A stretch of DNA of 64,000 nt, taken from positions 19,164 through 83,163 of the IMG/VR virus record IMGVR_UViG_3300042731_005935; one strand, 5' to 3'. A program made the position numbers and the translations under genes. The notes under the pieces are model-generated. The model saw only the letters and a list, made by a program, of their open reading frames with translations, was not told where the DNA came from and ran no database searches. Positions 34,128 through 42,780 of this stretch are shown piece after piece (the first letter of the stretch is position 1; each line of letters starts with the position of its first letter). Source of the DNA: a virus.

Positions 34128-34365
34128 TGAAATCCGATTTGAAATTGTTGCGGATATTTTTTGCTAATGCTTCTTGCATATCATGAAGACAAGCGGAACA
34201 GATTCTTAAACTCCTACTCCGGTTATTTAATTTTGTATCCATGAAGGTTGTTTTTGGAATACATAGAACTTGTGAAGCAAACCGCTGGCAGAAGTCGCAT
34301 GGATATTCCATGCTAAAGCTGTTTGCTTCTGTTCGCTTATTTCGAAGGATATTGAATTGGGTCAT
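34105..34365 (-). CDS. Small zinc-binding protein
   Basis: An 86-residue basic protein with CDFCQRFASQVLC and CSACLHDM, four or more metal-type Cys. Preceded by an AGG-type site. Unknown role, perhaps nucleic-acid binding. Confidence 0.55.
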   Translation of the reverse strand: MTQFNILRNKRTEANSFSMEYPCDFCQRFASQVLCIPKTTFMDTKLNNRSRSLRICSACLHDMQEALAKNIRNNFKSDFNERFTLL

Positions 34366-34383
34366 TTCCCCTACCTTTTATGG

Positions 34384-35559
34384 TTAATCATTGATTCCGA
34401 GTTCGTCGCAAATTTCATCCCGGAGGTCATCAATGCTGTCCTTGTCATAATCATCGATATCAACGTCCAGGCCTTCTTCTTTGATTAACTTCTTCAGTTT
34501 AACCCAGGACATGTCGTCAATATCGTCCCGGTCGTAATCTGGCTCATTGTCATCTCCGCCGCTATTTTCTTCCGCTTCTTCCAATCTCTCCTTCAGATAG
34601 GCAATAACCTTCTTCTTCTCCTTCTTAAACCTGCCTTTCTCATCGAAGTCAGCATCATCCAGGTCATTATCATCAACAAATTCCTCCAATTCGTCCATTT
34701 TATCGATGTCTTCCAATTCATCGATCAATTCCTGGATTTCTTCGACGGCATTGGCGACGCCATCTTCAGTGCCACCTTTCGGTTCGCCTACGTCGCCATC
34801 TTCGAGACAGGATGCATCTTTGATTTCGTCATAGGTTGCAATTACAACAATTTCATCCAAGACGAAAGCGGCATCCAGGATATCGTCATCAATTTCATAT
34901 TCCCGGTCATCAAAAGAGTGGCCAACAAAGGATGGAAAGTCATTTTTACTTTTTGCAGGCTCGATGGTAAACGTAATGGACTTGCCATCTTCAGGATGGA
35001 CAAAGTTAACTGTCTTTTCCTCTTTGCCATCCCGACTCGGTTTGCGACTAATAGCCATCAATTGTTTTTCGAAGTAATACCATGAAACATCCCAAATTTG
35101 GACACCCTTCTTTGCTTCCTTCTTGTCGTCGTATGAAATAACGTTGTAAAGATTACGAGTCTTTGGAAAGTAATCTTTATACCGGTCATCATCCTTATCC
35201 CGAAGTTTTTGGCGATATTCGCAAATCGGACATTTTTTATCAAACATTGCCGGGCAAATATATTGCTTATTGGCAGGGCCGACGTTCGTATGGACTTGGT
35301 ATTCAAAAGTATAAGTCGGACTTCCTTCCTCAGTTGCAGGATCACGTTTGCCGGCCAGGTAGGGAATAATATCAATAATATGAGTCCCATCCTTCGGTTT
35401 CCAGATCGGAAGACTTTTGTCCTCCGGGAAGATATTCGAGCGGCGACCTTTTGACTTTTGTTGACCGGTCTTTATCCGTTTCTGAAGACCATTACCTTTA
35501 AATAATCTTGCCTTCCGACTTTCTTTTGTTGATTTCTTTTCTTTGCGATTTCTTTTCAT
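34384..35559 (-). CDS. gp32-like single-stranded DNA-binding protein
   Basis: A 391-residue protein with a basic N-terminal arm, an OB-type core with zinc Cys residues (NKQYICPAMFDKKCPICEYR, ~95-114), and WDVSWYYFEKQLM, as in T4 gp32. It ends in a long acidic region (~235-391) that contains a folded-looking SWVKLKKLIKEEGLDVDI module. It would protect single strands at the fork and load recombination and replication proteins. AAAGGAGG lies upstream. Confidence 0.8.
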   Translation of the reverse strand: MKRNRKEKKSTKESRKARLFKGNGLQKRIKTGQQKSKGRRSNIFPEDKSLPIWKPKDGTHIIDIIPYLAGKRDPATEEGSPTYTFEYQVHTNVGPANKQYICPAMFDKKCPICEYRQKLRDKDDDRYKDYFPKTRNLYNVISYDDKKEAKKGVQIWDVSWYYFEKQLMAISRKPSRDGKEEKTVNFVHPEDGKSITFTIEPAKSKNDFPSFVGHSFDDREYEIDDDILDAAFVLDEIVVIATYDEIKDASCLEDGDVGEPKGGTEDGVANAVEEIQELIDELEDIDKMDELEEFVDDNDLDDADFDEKGRFKKEKKKVIAYLKERLEEAEENSGGDDNEPDYDRDDIDDMSWVKLKKLIKEEGLDVDIDDYDKDSIDDLRDEICDELGIND

Positions 35560-35725
35560 GGAAAATTCCTCCTTTTCTACCCCGTTTTAGGTCTTTAGCT
35601 TGGTAAATACTTTTTGCAATTGCTAAGGTTAGAAGTCTTACAAATATGTAAACGATTGCTACACATACAAGCAATGCGCTAAATGCCATAAATCCGTTTC
35701 CGATTATTTCAATTATATTTCTCAT
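35498..35725 (-). CDS. Small membrane protein
   Basis: A 75-residue protein with one long hydrophobic helix (~12-38) and a Lys/Arg-rich C-terminus that overlaps the SSB gene start by 62 bases in another frame. Start overlaps the upstream stop. Unknown function. Confidence 0.5.
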   Translation of the reverse strand: MRNIIEIIGNGFMAFSALLVCVAIVYIFVRLLTLAIAKSIYQAKDLKRGRKGGIFHEKKSQRKEINKRKSEGKII

Positions 35726-36252
35726 TTATATCCTCGCCGCCGTTTTAATTTTCTGTTTCCACTTGGTCGGTAAGTCCCACGTAATTGATTTTCAATATCC
35801 TTGCGTGTGTCTTCACTCATACGCTTTTGCTCTTCACGCGGTACACGGACATCTCCTTCCATTTTTTTATTCCGATAGTAAAGATAGGCTTCAAGCATAC
35901 GCTTCCGCTGTTCAAATGCTTTCTCTGCCTTTTTCAATAGATTAAAGTTTGTCCTTGCGTGTGTCCACTTGCGCCGGGCGCGTTTTACTTTGCTGTTAGA
36001 ATTAAGGGCGGATTTGATTGCGCCTTCGGTAATATTCGAATCGGAATCGAAGTACTTATCAGGATTTGTTCTGATATCATATTCCACATCGATCAAAACC
36101 AGGTCATAATTATCTTTTGCATCATCCCGTTCAACTTCTGCTTCCGCTGTGGCCTGGGCCCAGTCGTAGTACTTTTGTGGTTGCTCCAGCAATTCATCGT
36201 CCAAACGGTGCTTGTTGATTCTCAAATCCGCCCTATATCTATTTTTTGCCAT
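35722..36252 (-). CDS. Helical protein, possible UvsY-like recombination mediator
   Basis: A 176-residue, highly charged helical protein (AEAEVERDDAKDNYDLVLID, then ITEGAIKSALNSN and AFEQRKRMLEAYLYY). The arrangement of acidic-basic helices with a 'TE..iK..l' turn resembles UvsY/recombination-mediator proteins of T4-like and other phages. It lies just upstream of SSB in a block with RecA, gp46/47 and UvsW. Assignment is by resemblance and context. Confidence 0.45.
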   Translation of the reverse strand: MAKNRYRADLRINKHRLDDELLEQPQKYYDWAQATAEAEVERDDAKDNYDLVLIDVEYDIRTNPDKYFDSDSNITEGAIKSALNSNSKVKRARRKWTHARTNFNLLKKAEKAFEQRKRMLEAYLYYRNKKMEGDVRVPREEQKRMSEDTRKDIENQLRGTYRPSGNRKLKRRRGYK

Positions 36253-36410
36253 TATTCGGTTTCTCCAGCCTCTTGCGCGTCGGCGTCAATGTAGCCTTCA
36301 TTCCAGATTTTAATATCTCTTTCCTTTGTATAAGGACAGGAATCGGAACTTTCCCCTTTTCTGAATGCTTCCGCGCCTTTGTAGTAAATATTCAATTGCT
36401 TTTTATTCAT
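36252..36410 (-). CDS. RMF-like mini protein
   Basis: A 52-residue protein: MNKKQLNIYYKGAEAFRKGE, then CPYTKERDIKIWNEGYIDA. The 'G..A...G.....CPY......W..GY..A' pattern is that of ribosome modulation factor (RMF) and related phage/plasmid mini proteins. RMF dimerises ribosomes; in phage the family is uncharacterised. Start overlaps the upstream TGA (ATGA); stop overlaps the next ATG (TAATG). Confidence 0.65.
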   Translation of the reverse strand: MNKKQLNIYYKGAEAFRKGESSDSCPYTKERDIKIWNEGYIDADAQEAGETE

Positions 36411-36871
36411 TTTCCCTCCTTAATCTTGTTTTCGGTTTTCCTTGCTAATCTTGTAGCACCAAGTGGTTTGAATACATTCTTTTGGTGTGCAACCTTGATC
36501 ATATGGATAATTAGTGCAGGGTACCATGTGGCAGGCAAATTAGAAAGAATATTTATTAAGTTATCCCATCCGAGAGCATCAATACCAGCGCATTTTGGAA
36601 GTATTTGATCTTTACTTCCAAAATGCGCCTCACCAGATTTCTGATCACCTCCTAAGATTATATCTCCACAATGAAAACATCTGTAATGTTGGGCTTGATA
36701 ATCGATTGAAAGTGGATTGAAATGGCATTCCCATGCTTGATGGTCATTATCTCCGCAGACGGCGCAGCAATTACCATCTGGTTTTAATTGTTCCATGGCA
36801 AGTTTGCATTTATGTATTATTTCTACATAGTCGCGTTCTGTCGGCAATCTTTTCGGTTTAGGTATCTGCAT
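36407..36871 (-). CDS. Zinc-finger protein containing a long inverted repeat
   Basis: A 154-residue protein with CAVCGDNDHQAWECH (~36-50) and YRCFHCGDI (~63-71), two zinc-type Cys/His pairs, as in primase-type or HNH-like zinc domains, followed by a helical half. A perfect 16-bp inverted repeat lies inside the gene (36588-36628). No family name assigned. Confidence 0.55.
   Translation of the reverse strand: MQIPKPKRLPTERDYVEIIHKCKLAMEQLKPDGNCCAVCGDNDHQAWECHFNPLSIDYQAQHYRCFHCGDIILGGDQKSGEAHFGSKDQILPKCAGIDALGWDNLINILSNLPATWYPALIIHMIKVAHQKNVFKPLGATRLARKTENKIKEGK
36588..36628. repeat. Perfect 16-bp inverted repeat within a coding sequence
   Basis: Arms GCGCATTTTGGAAGTA (36588-36603) and TACTTCCAAAATGCGC (36613-36628) with a 9-base loop. 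In RNA this makes a very stable hairpin inside the zinc-finger gene. Confidence 0.9.
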
Positions 36872-36873
36872 AG

Positions 36874-37260
36874 CTAAATCCTAAATGTTTCTTGCTTAAT
36901 ATTGTTTTTCTCCGCTTTTTTCTTCTGGGCAGCATTGATTTTGCGAAGTTTGTGTCCGCATTTCCGGATGAAACGCATTCGCCTTTGAAAAGTCTTCAAG
37001 GTATACATTTCACCAACGCGCAGGACAAATAATTCATCATTTTCTTTCTTATCGATAGTGAATAGGGCGTCGACCTTTCCTTTAGTGGTGATGTATGTAT
37101 CACGGAAGACATTATAGGATTGATTGAGGTACTGGTTTGGTAGTTCTTCGCGGCGTAATGCTTCAATTTTAACCACCTCAATTTTCACCGACGGAGTTGT
37201 CAACATTTGATCGCTGTGGAGTTTTCTTTGATATTGTTTAGCTTTTATTATTATTGCCAT
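36874..37260 (-). CDS. Unknown basic protein
   Basis: A 128-residue basic protein (MAIIIKAKQYQRKLHSDQML...; C-terminal KKKAEKNNIKQETFRI), with a beta-strand middle (FRDTYITTKGKVDALFTID). Preceded by GGAGGG. Function unknown; charge suggests nucleic-acid binding. Confidence 0.55.
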   Translation of the reverse strand: MAIIIKAKQYQRKLHSDQMLTTPSVKIEVVKIEALRREELPNQYLNQSYNVFRDTYITTKGKVDALFTIDKKENDELFVLRVGEMYTLKTFQRRMRFIRKCGHKLRKINAAQKKKAEKNNIKQETFRI

Positions 37261-37273
37261 TTTCTCCCTCCTT

Positions 37274-37492
37274 TTAGTTTTTTATTTCATGTATTTTAAA
37301 TTTTATTCTTAAAAATGGTTTAATATTTTCGGCAAATATTTTTGGATTAATATTTTCAGTCCCGGATGTATGACTAAGTTCCTGAATCGGATGAACCTGT
37401 CTGTGTTCAAGTATTATTTCCTCGATTATAACGTCATTTCTCGGTCTGGCATAATCGATTACTTCATTGATTAATTTGTCTATTATTTTCAT
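37274..37492 (-). CDS. Unknown small protein
   Basis: A 72-residue protein (MKIIDKLINEVIDYARPRN...) directly after the polymerase gene, preceded by GGAGAT. Mixed alpha/beta; nothing recognised. Confidence 0.5.
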   Translation of the reverse strand: MKIIDKLINEVIDYARPRNDVIIEEIILEHRQVHPIQELSHTSGTENINPKIFAENIKPFLRIKFKIHEIKN

Positions 37493-37495
37493 TTT

Positions 37496-40400
37496 TTATC
37501 TCCTTCTCTTCCTATTATATACTGTTTTATCAGAAAGTCCGGGCGCTAATATCCGCATTAATCGGAAGAAATTTTTCATCCCTGCGATATAAAATGATTT
37601 ATTATCAGGATTATGGAATGTTGCTGCTGGATGTAAACACCAAGCAATCCAACAACCATACTTTTCATTCCATGTAGTTCTGCCGCTCATTCCGGTAATA
37701 CCAGATTTTATTCCTTCAAAGAATTGAAGAGAAGTGTTACCAAATGCAAGAATTAAAACGGGTTTAATTTGCTTTAATTCATCATTAAGATATCTGGAAG
37801 TACATTCTTGAATTTGCTTTGAGTTTGGTTTTCTACTTTTGCTTGGATAGCATTTATTGATATTGGTTACATGAAATAATGATCGTTCATATCCTTTTCG
37901 ATTTATATCTCCCCAGAGTAACCCTCCTGCCGGTGCTTCTTCGTAAAAACCCCAACCAAATTGGTCTTCCTTTGGACCAGGTGCTTCTCCAGCTAATACT
38001 ATATTATATTTTCCTGGGCTGGGCATAACAGGTCGATGGCATTCATTTCTCAATTTGCAAGCAGTACAGGATTGTAGTTCATAATATCCATATTTCTTGA
38101 ATCTTCTCCTTTTAACTGCATTGCCGCCAAGTTTTTTAAGTTCTTTTGTCTCCCCATTCAAAGTATTATCAAGTCGATCCAAACGGATACTACCTCCAAA
38201 GAGATTATAAAGATTTTTGTAATTCTCTTTTGGATTAGAAACCACTCTAAAATCAAAGTATTCACGCATTTCTTCGGTAATTGTTGTGTCAGTTGGATCA
38301 TATGCCTTGATGGCATCGAGTTTCTTTCCCAGATCACCAGGATGTCTTTTTATCTTTTTAACTTTCATTTTATTTTCCTTATTAAAGAATTTAGTAATTC
38401 CAGGATCATCGTCTTTTATTCCACCACCTCTTGCTGCCTCAACTGCTTTGACAGGTCCAAGTCCTCCAACTTCTTTAAATGGAATAAAAAGCATATTATC
38501 ACGCGCAACCCACTTGGTAGCATGGCTGATACCAATCTTCGGCAGTCGCATTACAAGTCCGAGCCGATATGCTTCTTCCACAATCTCTCTTTTTTTCTCT
38601 TTTGCTCCAAATGTTAATGATGCACAAATAAACTCTGTCGGATAGTAATGCTTTATCCACATACACCACATTCCAAGGATTGCATATTCCACAGCATGGG
38701 CCCGGTTGAAACCATATCGTGACCACTTTTGCAAACCAGCCCAGAATTGCGTTGCTTCACGTTCTGAGAATATCTTCGTTTTCCGGCAACCGCGCATGAA
38801 CTTCCGTTCGAACTTCTTAAATTCTTTGGCATCACGTTTCTTACCAATAATTTTTCGGATTTTATCTGCCGTTTCATATGGTAGACCAGCAACCTTATTA
38901 ATTACTGCCATAATCTGCTCTTGAAAGACAAGAAGTCCGTAGGTATCAGAAGTTAATTCTTCATAAACATGGTGCATTTTGTCCCAGTGTTCTCCACGTT
39001 TTCTCTTTATATAATTATCGGTCATTCCCGATTCAGTTGGGCCGGGTCGTACGAGAGAGATTGCATGGGCTATATGATTAAACTCTTCCACACCCATGTC
39101 TTTGATCAAATTTGTCATTGCCCAAGTATTTATTTGAAATGCTCCTACCGTATTGCCCTCACTTATCTCCTTTAGCACTTGTGGGTTTTCAAGTTCAAGG
39201 AGATCAAGTTCGATGTTTTTGTTGTGGTTCTGTTTAATGAGTTCGATGGCATGGGATAGAATAGAGAGGAGTTTTAATCCAAGGGAGTCAAGTTTCATCA
39301 AACCGACAAATTCTGTATCATCCTTCTCCCAATTAATGTTTCTTCCTTTTTTGGTATCGATAAGAACACAACGACCAGACTTGCCGATTTCTTGCATGGA
39401 AACAATGATCGCCGCGGCGTGCTTTCCATAGTTCTTTACCTGCCCTGCAAGTTGTTTTGCATACTTAATTATCCTCGGATAATTCTCTGCAAACTCTTGA
39501 CAGACCTGGTATTCATCAATAGCGTTTTGAATCTTTTCCGCTTCGGTACCAGGGAACTTATCATCAATCATTTTTGTAAAAGAGTTCGCTTCACCTTCGC
39601 TAACCTCAAAAACTCTGGCGACGTCTTTGACTGCCGCTTTTGCTTTCATTCTATTGAAAGAAGAAACACCGGAAATATTTCCTTCCCCATATAATTCTTC
39701 CAAATGTTCCTTAATAAGGTGGCGCTTTGTGTCTTCAAAATCAATATCAATATCCGGATAGTCAATACGATCTTTGTTAATAAATCGATCAAAAATCAAA
39801 TTGTGTTTTATTGGATCAACAGAAGTAATTCCGAGGAGATAAGCCATTAAACTTCCGCCAACAGAACCGCGGCCGGGTCCAATTAAGATTCCTTGTTTCT
39901 TGCACCAACTGCATAGTTCCCATACAATTAGAAAGTATCGTGTAAACTTTTTCTCCACGATAAGGTCGTATTCCATCTTTAATCGCTCTTTGTATTCAGT
40001 ATTATGGGAAACACTTCGATGGAATCGATCCCTATAACCGTCCACGCAAAGTTGCCAAAGTGTTTTGTTTTCTTTGTCTGGATCAATACCTGGGACATGT
40101 GGAAGTTTAATGTCTCGTTTTGGGATTCTGTAGTCCGAACATTTTTCTGCAATCTCTAAAGTATTAATAAGGAATTTTTCATTATATATTCCAACCGCTT
40201 TCATTGCTCGGATCATTTCGTTAGTTTTACGAAGATGAAGTCCGTGGAATCCAAAACTCCATCTTTTAGGATCATTCCATGTTACCTTACGCTGAATTGC
40301 GAGAAGTACATCATGGACTTTCCAATCAGACCGATCAATATAATGGCAGTCATTAGTGACGATTACTTTTACTCTTGTTTCTTTGGCAAGTTTCAGGATT

Positions 40401-40930
40401 CTTTTGTTATGCTCCGCCTGGATTTTAATATCATGAGGCATTAATTCCAGATATAGATCATCTTTCATTCTTTTATGGAGTTTATGAAAGAAATCAATAC
40501 CGCCTTCAACATTAATGAAACTCATAACACAAGCAGTTCCAATAACCAGTCCGCGTCTGTATTTCATCAAAGTTTTGAAATCAATTCTTGGTTTGTAGTG
40601 ATAGCCCTCCAGATTTGCTATGGTTAGCATTTTGCAGAGATTTCGAAATCCGGTGTTATTTTTTATCCATAAAGAGACGTGACCTCGGACCGCTTTCTTC
40701 TTCCATTCATTGACCAGGTAACCTTCGCAACCGAGAATTGGTTTGATTCCTGCCTGGTCACATGCTTTCTGGAATTTAATAAGTCCATCGATATTACCGT
40801 GATCAGTACAGGCCAAGAATTTCTGACCATTAGCCACGGCCTTCTCCGCATATTTGGACGCAGAGCCGAATCCATCAAGTTGAGAATATTCGGAGTGGAG
40901 ATGTAAATGGCAAAAGTCTTCTTTATTCAT
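37496..40930 (-). CDS. dnaE: C-family DNA polymerase III alpha subunit fused to a uracil-DNA glycosylase
   Basis: An 1144-residue protein. The N-terminal PHP domain starts CHLHLHSEYSQLDG with ACTDHGN. The C-family palm has GPGRGSVGGSLMAYLLG and the catalytic PDIDIDF (~391-397), and fingers follow (FQINTWAMTNLIKDMG, LVRPGPTESG, RKIIGKKRDAKEF, QKWSRYGFNRAHAVEYA). The C-terminal ~200 residues are a family-4-like UDG: CTACKLRNEC with Fe-S-type Cys, LAGEAPGPKED, INKCYPSKSRKPN and HPAATFHNP. GGAG precedes ATG 40930. Confidence 0.85.
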   Translation of the reverse strand: MNKEDFCHLHLHSEYSQLDGFGSASKYAEKAVANGQKFLACTDHGNIDGLIKFQKACDQAGIKPILGCEGYLVNEWKKKAVRGHVSLWIKNNTGFRNLCKMLTIANLEGYHYKPRIDFKTLMKYRRGLVIGTACVMSFINVEGGIDFFHKLHKRMKDDLYLELMPHDIKIQAEHNKRILKLAKETRVKVIVTNDCHYIDRSDWKVHDVLLAIQRKVTWNDPKRWSFGFHGLHLRKTNEMIRAMKAVGIYNEKFLINTLEIAEKCSDYRIPKRDIKLPHVPGIDPDKENKTLWQLCVDGYRDRFHRSVSHNTEYKERLKMEYDLIVEKKFTRYFLIVWELCSWCKKQGILIGPGRGSVGGSLMAYLLGITSVDPIKHNLIFDRFINKDRIDYPDIDIDFEDTKRHLIKEHLEELYGEGNISGVSSFNRMKAKAAVKDVARVFEVSEGEANSFTKMIDDKFPGTEAEKIQNAIDEYQVCQEFAENYPRIIKYAKQLAGQVKNYGKHAAAIIVSMQEIGKSGRCVLIDTKKGRNINWEKDDTEFVGLMKLDSLGLKLLSILSHAIELIKQNHNKNIELDLLELENPQVLKEISEGNTVGAFQINTWAMTNLIKDMGVEEFNHIAHAISLVRPGPTESGMTDNYIKRKRGEHWDKMHHVYEELTSDTYGLLVFQEQIMAVINKVAGLPYETADKIRKIIGKKRDAKEFKKFERKFMRGCRKTKIFSEREATQFWAGLQKWSRYGFNRAHAVEYAILGMWCMWIKHYYPTEFICASLTFGAKEKKREIVEEAYRLGLVMRLPKIGISHATKWVARDNMLFIPFKEVGGLGPVKAVEAARGGGIKDDDPGITKFFNKENKMKVKKIKRHPGDLGKKLDAIKAYDPTDTTITEEMREYFDFRVVSNPKENYKNLYNLFGGSIRLDRLDNTLNGETKELKKLGGNAVKRRRFKKYGYYELQSCTACKLRNECHRPVMPSPGKYNIVLAGEAPGPKEDQFGWGFYEEAPAGGLLWGDINRKGYERSLFHVTNINKCYPSKSRKPNSKQIQECTSRYLNDELKQIKPVLILAFGNTSLQFFEGIKSGITGMSGRTTWNEKYGCWIAWCLHPAATFHNPDNKSFYIAGMKNFFRLMRILAPGLSDKTVYNRKRRR

Positions 40931-41141
40931 ATTTTTTTTCACTCCATAATAAACAGGGGCCTTGTCCTGAACCAACAATATACCATCCTATTTTTTTATG
41001 CCTTCCGATGCCAATAAGTGGCTCGGAGTTATCAACTACTTCCTTGCATTCTTTTGGCATTATGTCATAAAAATGTTTCCATAATTCAGAAGGAAGCATT
41101 ATTTTTTCAAGTTCTAAATATCCAGTTTCTTTTGTTCTCAT
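40923..41141 (-). CDS. Unknown small protein upstream of the polymerase
   Basis: A 72-residue protein (MRTKETGYLELEKIMLP...) ending in a hydrophobic strand with GSGQGPCLLW. ATG 41141 is 8 bases after AAGGA. It overlaps the polymerase start by 8 bases. Confidence 0.5.
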   Translation of the reverse strand: MRTKETGYLELEKIMLPSELWKHFYDIMPKECKEVVDNSEPLIGIGRHKKIGWYIVGSGQGPCLLWSEKKYE

Positions 41142-41356
41142 AAGAAGCATTCCTTTTCTTCCGTATTGAATTCCGGATTGTCGAACGTAAAGTAAATATT
41201 GTTAAGTCCAAGAATCTCAATCAACTCCATGGCCGACATCTCTTTCAATCGATCAATTGTGAAACCTGATATCGCTCCTCCGGCTTTATGTATTGATTGG
41301 AGAAGACTATGGAGACAAGCCGTCCTTGAAACCAGGACGTATTTATTCTTGATCAT
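41138..41356 (-). CDS. Unknown small protein
   Basis: A 72-residue protein from ATG 41356 (MIKNKYVLVSRTACLHSLL...) with AAAGGA upstream; longer readings would overlap the previous gene more. Alpha/beta with a C-terminal acidic tail. No family. Confidence 0.5.
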   Translation of the reverse strand: MIKNKYVLVSRTACLHSLLQSIHKAGGAISGFTIDRLKEMSAMELIEILGLNNIYFTFDNPEFNTEEKECFL

Positions 41357-42065
41357 TTCCATCATCCTTTCCGAGCAATTCTTTCGCCGCGATGTTTTTC
41401 CATTGTTCTTTCCATTGTTCTTTGTTTTTCTCAATCTCTTCTATTATATCATCCATTATATCATGCTTTAAAAAATATGCCGTGAACGATTTAAAAGCAA
41501 TTCCAATCCATGACGCCAGTAATGCGTTTCCTTTGGTGATCTCCTCAAGTCTCTTGGATATCTTCGCATATCGAGACATGAACCGTTCTTGATTGTTTTC
41601 GGTGATTATAGCTATATGTGGATGTTCAAACCTTAAATCTTCTACTATGTTTCCTTGGGCAATCTTCCATATCAATTCATACCTATCCGTGTAGTATTTC
41701 CCCCAGTTCTTTTTGATTCTCTCCCATACTTCTTCCGTGTAGTTGTCGAATACCTCTTGGATAACTTCGTGAATATTGGTACAGGAGAAGAAAACGCGGG
41801 AGCCAATTGGTGGGATATAATTTGGAGTGAATCGATCATGACTCCAATTAATGTGTTGCATCGTGCCACGACAGAAAGGACAACCAACCATGAATGGTGT
41901 TACTCCGTCACGGCTATTCCAGATGATTTCTACCTTGCCGCATTCCTCGCATCCATACTCCATCAAGGCAAATGCTTCATGTGGATATTGAAAGGAGTTT
42001 TTCATTTGGATATCCATGAATGGCGGTTCTTTGATTGTTAATTCTACAGACGGTTTGTTTTCCAT
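41343..42065 (-). CDS. Unknown protein with zinc-ribbon N-terminus
   Basis: A 240-residue protein: CEECGKVEIIW (~34-44) and CPFCRGTM (~62-69) form a zinc ribbon. The rest is helical and acidic, with a C-terminal EQWKEQWK repeat. It lies upstream of the polymerase cluster; unknown role. Confidence 0.5.
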   Translation of the reverse strand: MENKPSVELTIKEPPFMDIQMKNSFQYPHEAFALMEYGCEECGKVEIIWNSRDGVTPFMVGCPFCRGTMQHINWSHDRFTPNYIPPIGSRVFFSCTNIHEVIQEVFDNYTEEVWERIKKNWGKYYTDRYELIWKIAQGNIVEDLRFEHPHIAIITENNQERFMSRYAKISKRLEEITKGNALLASWIGIAFKSFTAYFLKHDIMDDIIEEIEKNKEQWKEQWKNIAAKELLGKDDGNDQE

Positions 42066-42074
42066 TTCCTCACC

Positions 42075-42317
42075 TCACGGTTTTAAAATATAAAGTTTTT
42101 CGGCAATATCGAGTAGGCGATCAAATTGCTTCTCGGTCACCTTCATTTTCTCTCCATGCAGGCGAAACTTTTGGATCAAGTTGTTAACCAGGTCTACCTC
42201 AAATTGTGTCATCATTACCGTGTGAGGGTGGAGGTCCCTCAGAGTGATGATAAGGTCAGCAACTTCCTCCTGATCAATATTTTTGTCTTTGTCTTCTTTT
42301 GGGTAATATGCTGCCAT
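42075..42317 (-). CDS. Unknown small helical protein
   Basis: An 80-residue helical, charged protein (MAAYYPKEDKDKNIDQEEVADL...). It overlaps the acetyltransferase gene end by 44 bases. No family recognised. Confidence 0.5.
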   Translation of the reverse strand: MAAYYPKEDKDKNIDQEEVADLIITLRDLHPHTVMMTQFEVDLVNNLIQKFRLHGEKMKVTEKQFDRLLDIAEKLYILKP

Positions 42318-42780
42318 GTTTTTTACTCCTTATTAAATTGTTAATTGTTACGCGCCGGCACATTACCAGCCCCTTTATTATATTGTTCTTCCATGCAATA
42401 TCTCCTACTTTCCGAAACCGATTGCGTTTGTAGAATTTAATTGCCTGGTAATTATCTGCTTTGACGTTTAGGAAGACAGTTCTACCGTGGCAAAACTTCT
42501 CTATAATTTGGTGAGCGTAACCGCTCTTTGGGGATGTATTGATTAATTGGTGGAGCATGTAAGAACCTTTCGGAGCAAGTACTGTTCCGAGTCTTACCGC
42601 CTTGACGTATTTCTGGAAGACTATGACCACGCCTTTTTCAAATATAACCAAGTCATTGTCGATCATACGCTGGAGATAATCTTTACGAATATGAGAAAAG
42701 ATATCCCTTAATTCGGTCATCCTTTTAAAAATAAAATCCAGATCTTTCTCCGTTGCCATTTTAAACTTTTTGGAAGACAT
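42274..42780 (-). CDS. GNAT-like acetyltransferase
   Basis: A 168-residue protein from ATG 42780 after GGAG. Strand-helix pattern of GNAT folds with VFLNVKADNYQAIKFYKRNRFRKVG (a 'N..A...Y...GF' end motif, here with N and F conserved); the acetyl-CoA loop (SPKSGYAHQIIEKF) is weak. It ends in SILPKRRQRQKY. Could acetylate a protein or small molecule; substrate unknown. Confidence 0.5.
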   Translation of the reverse strand: MSSKKFKMATEKDLDFIFKRMTELRDIFSHIRKDYLQRMIDNDLVIFEKGVVIVFQKYVKAVRLGTVLAPKGSYMLHQLINTSPKSGYAHQIIEKFCHGRTVFLNVKADNYQAIKFYKRNRFRKVGDIAWKNNIIKGLVMCRRVTINNLIRSKKHGSILPKRRQRQKY

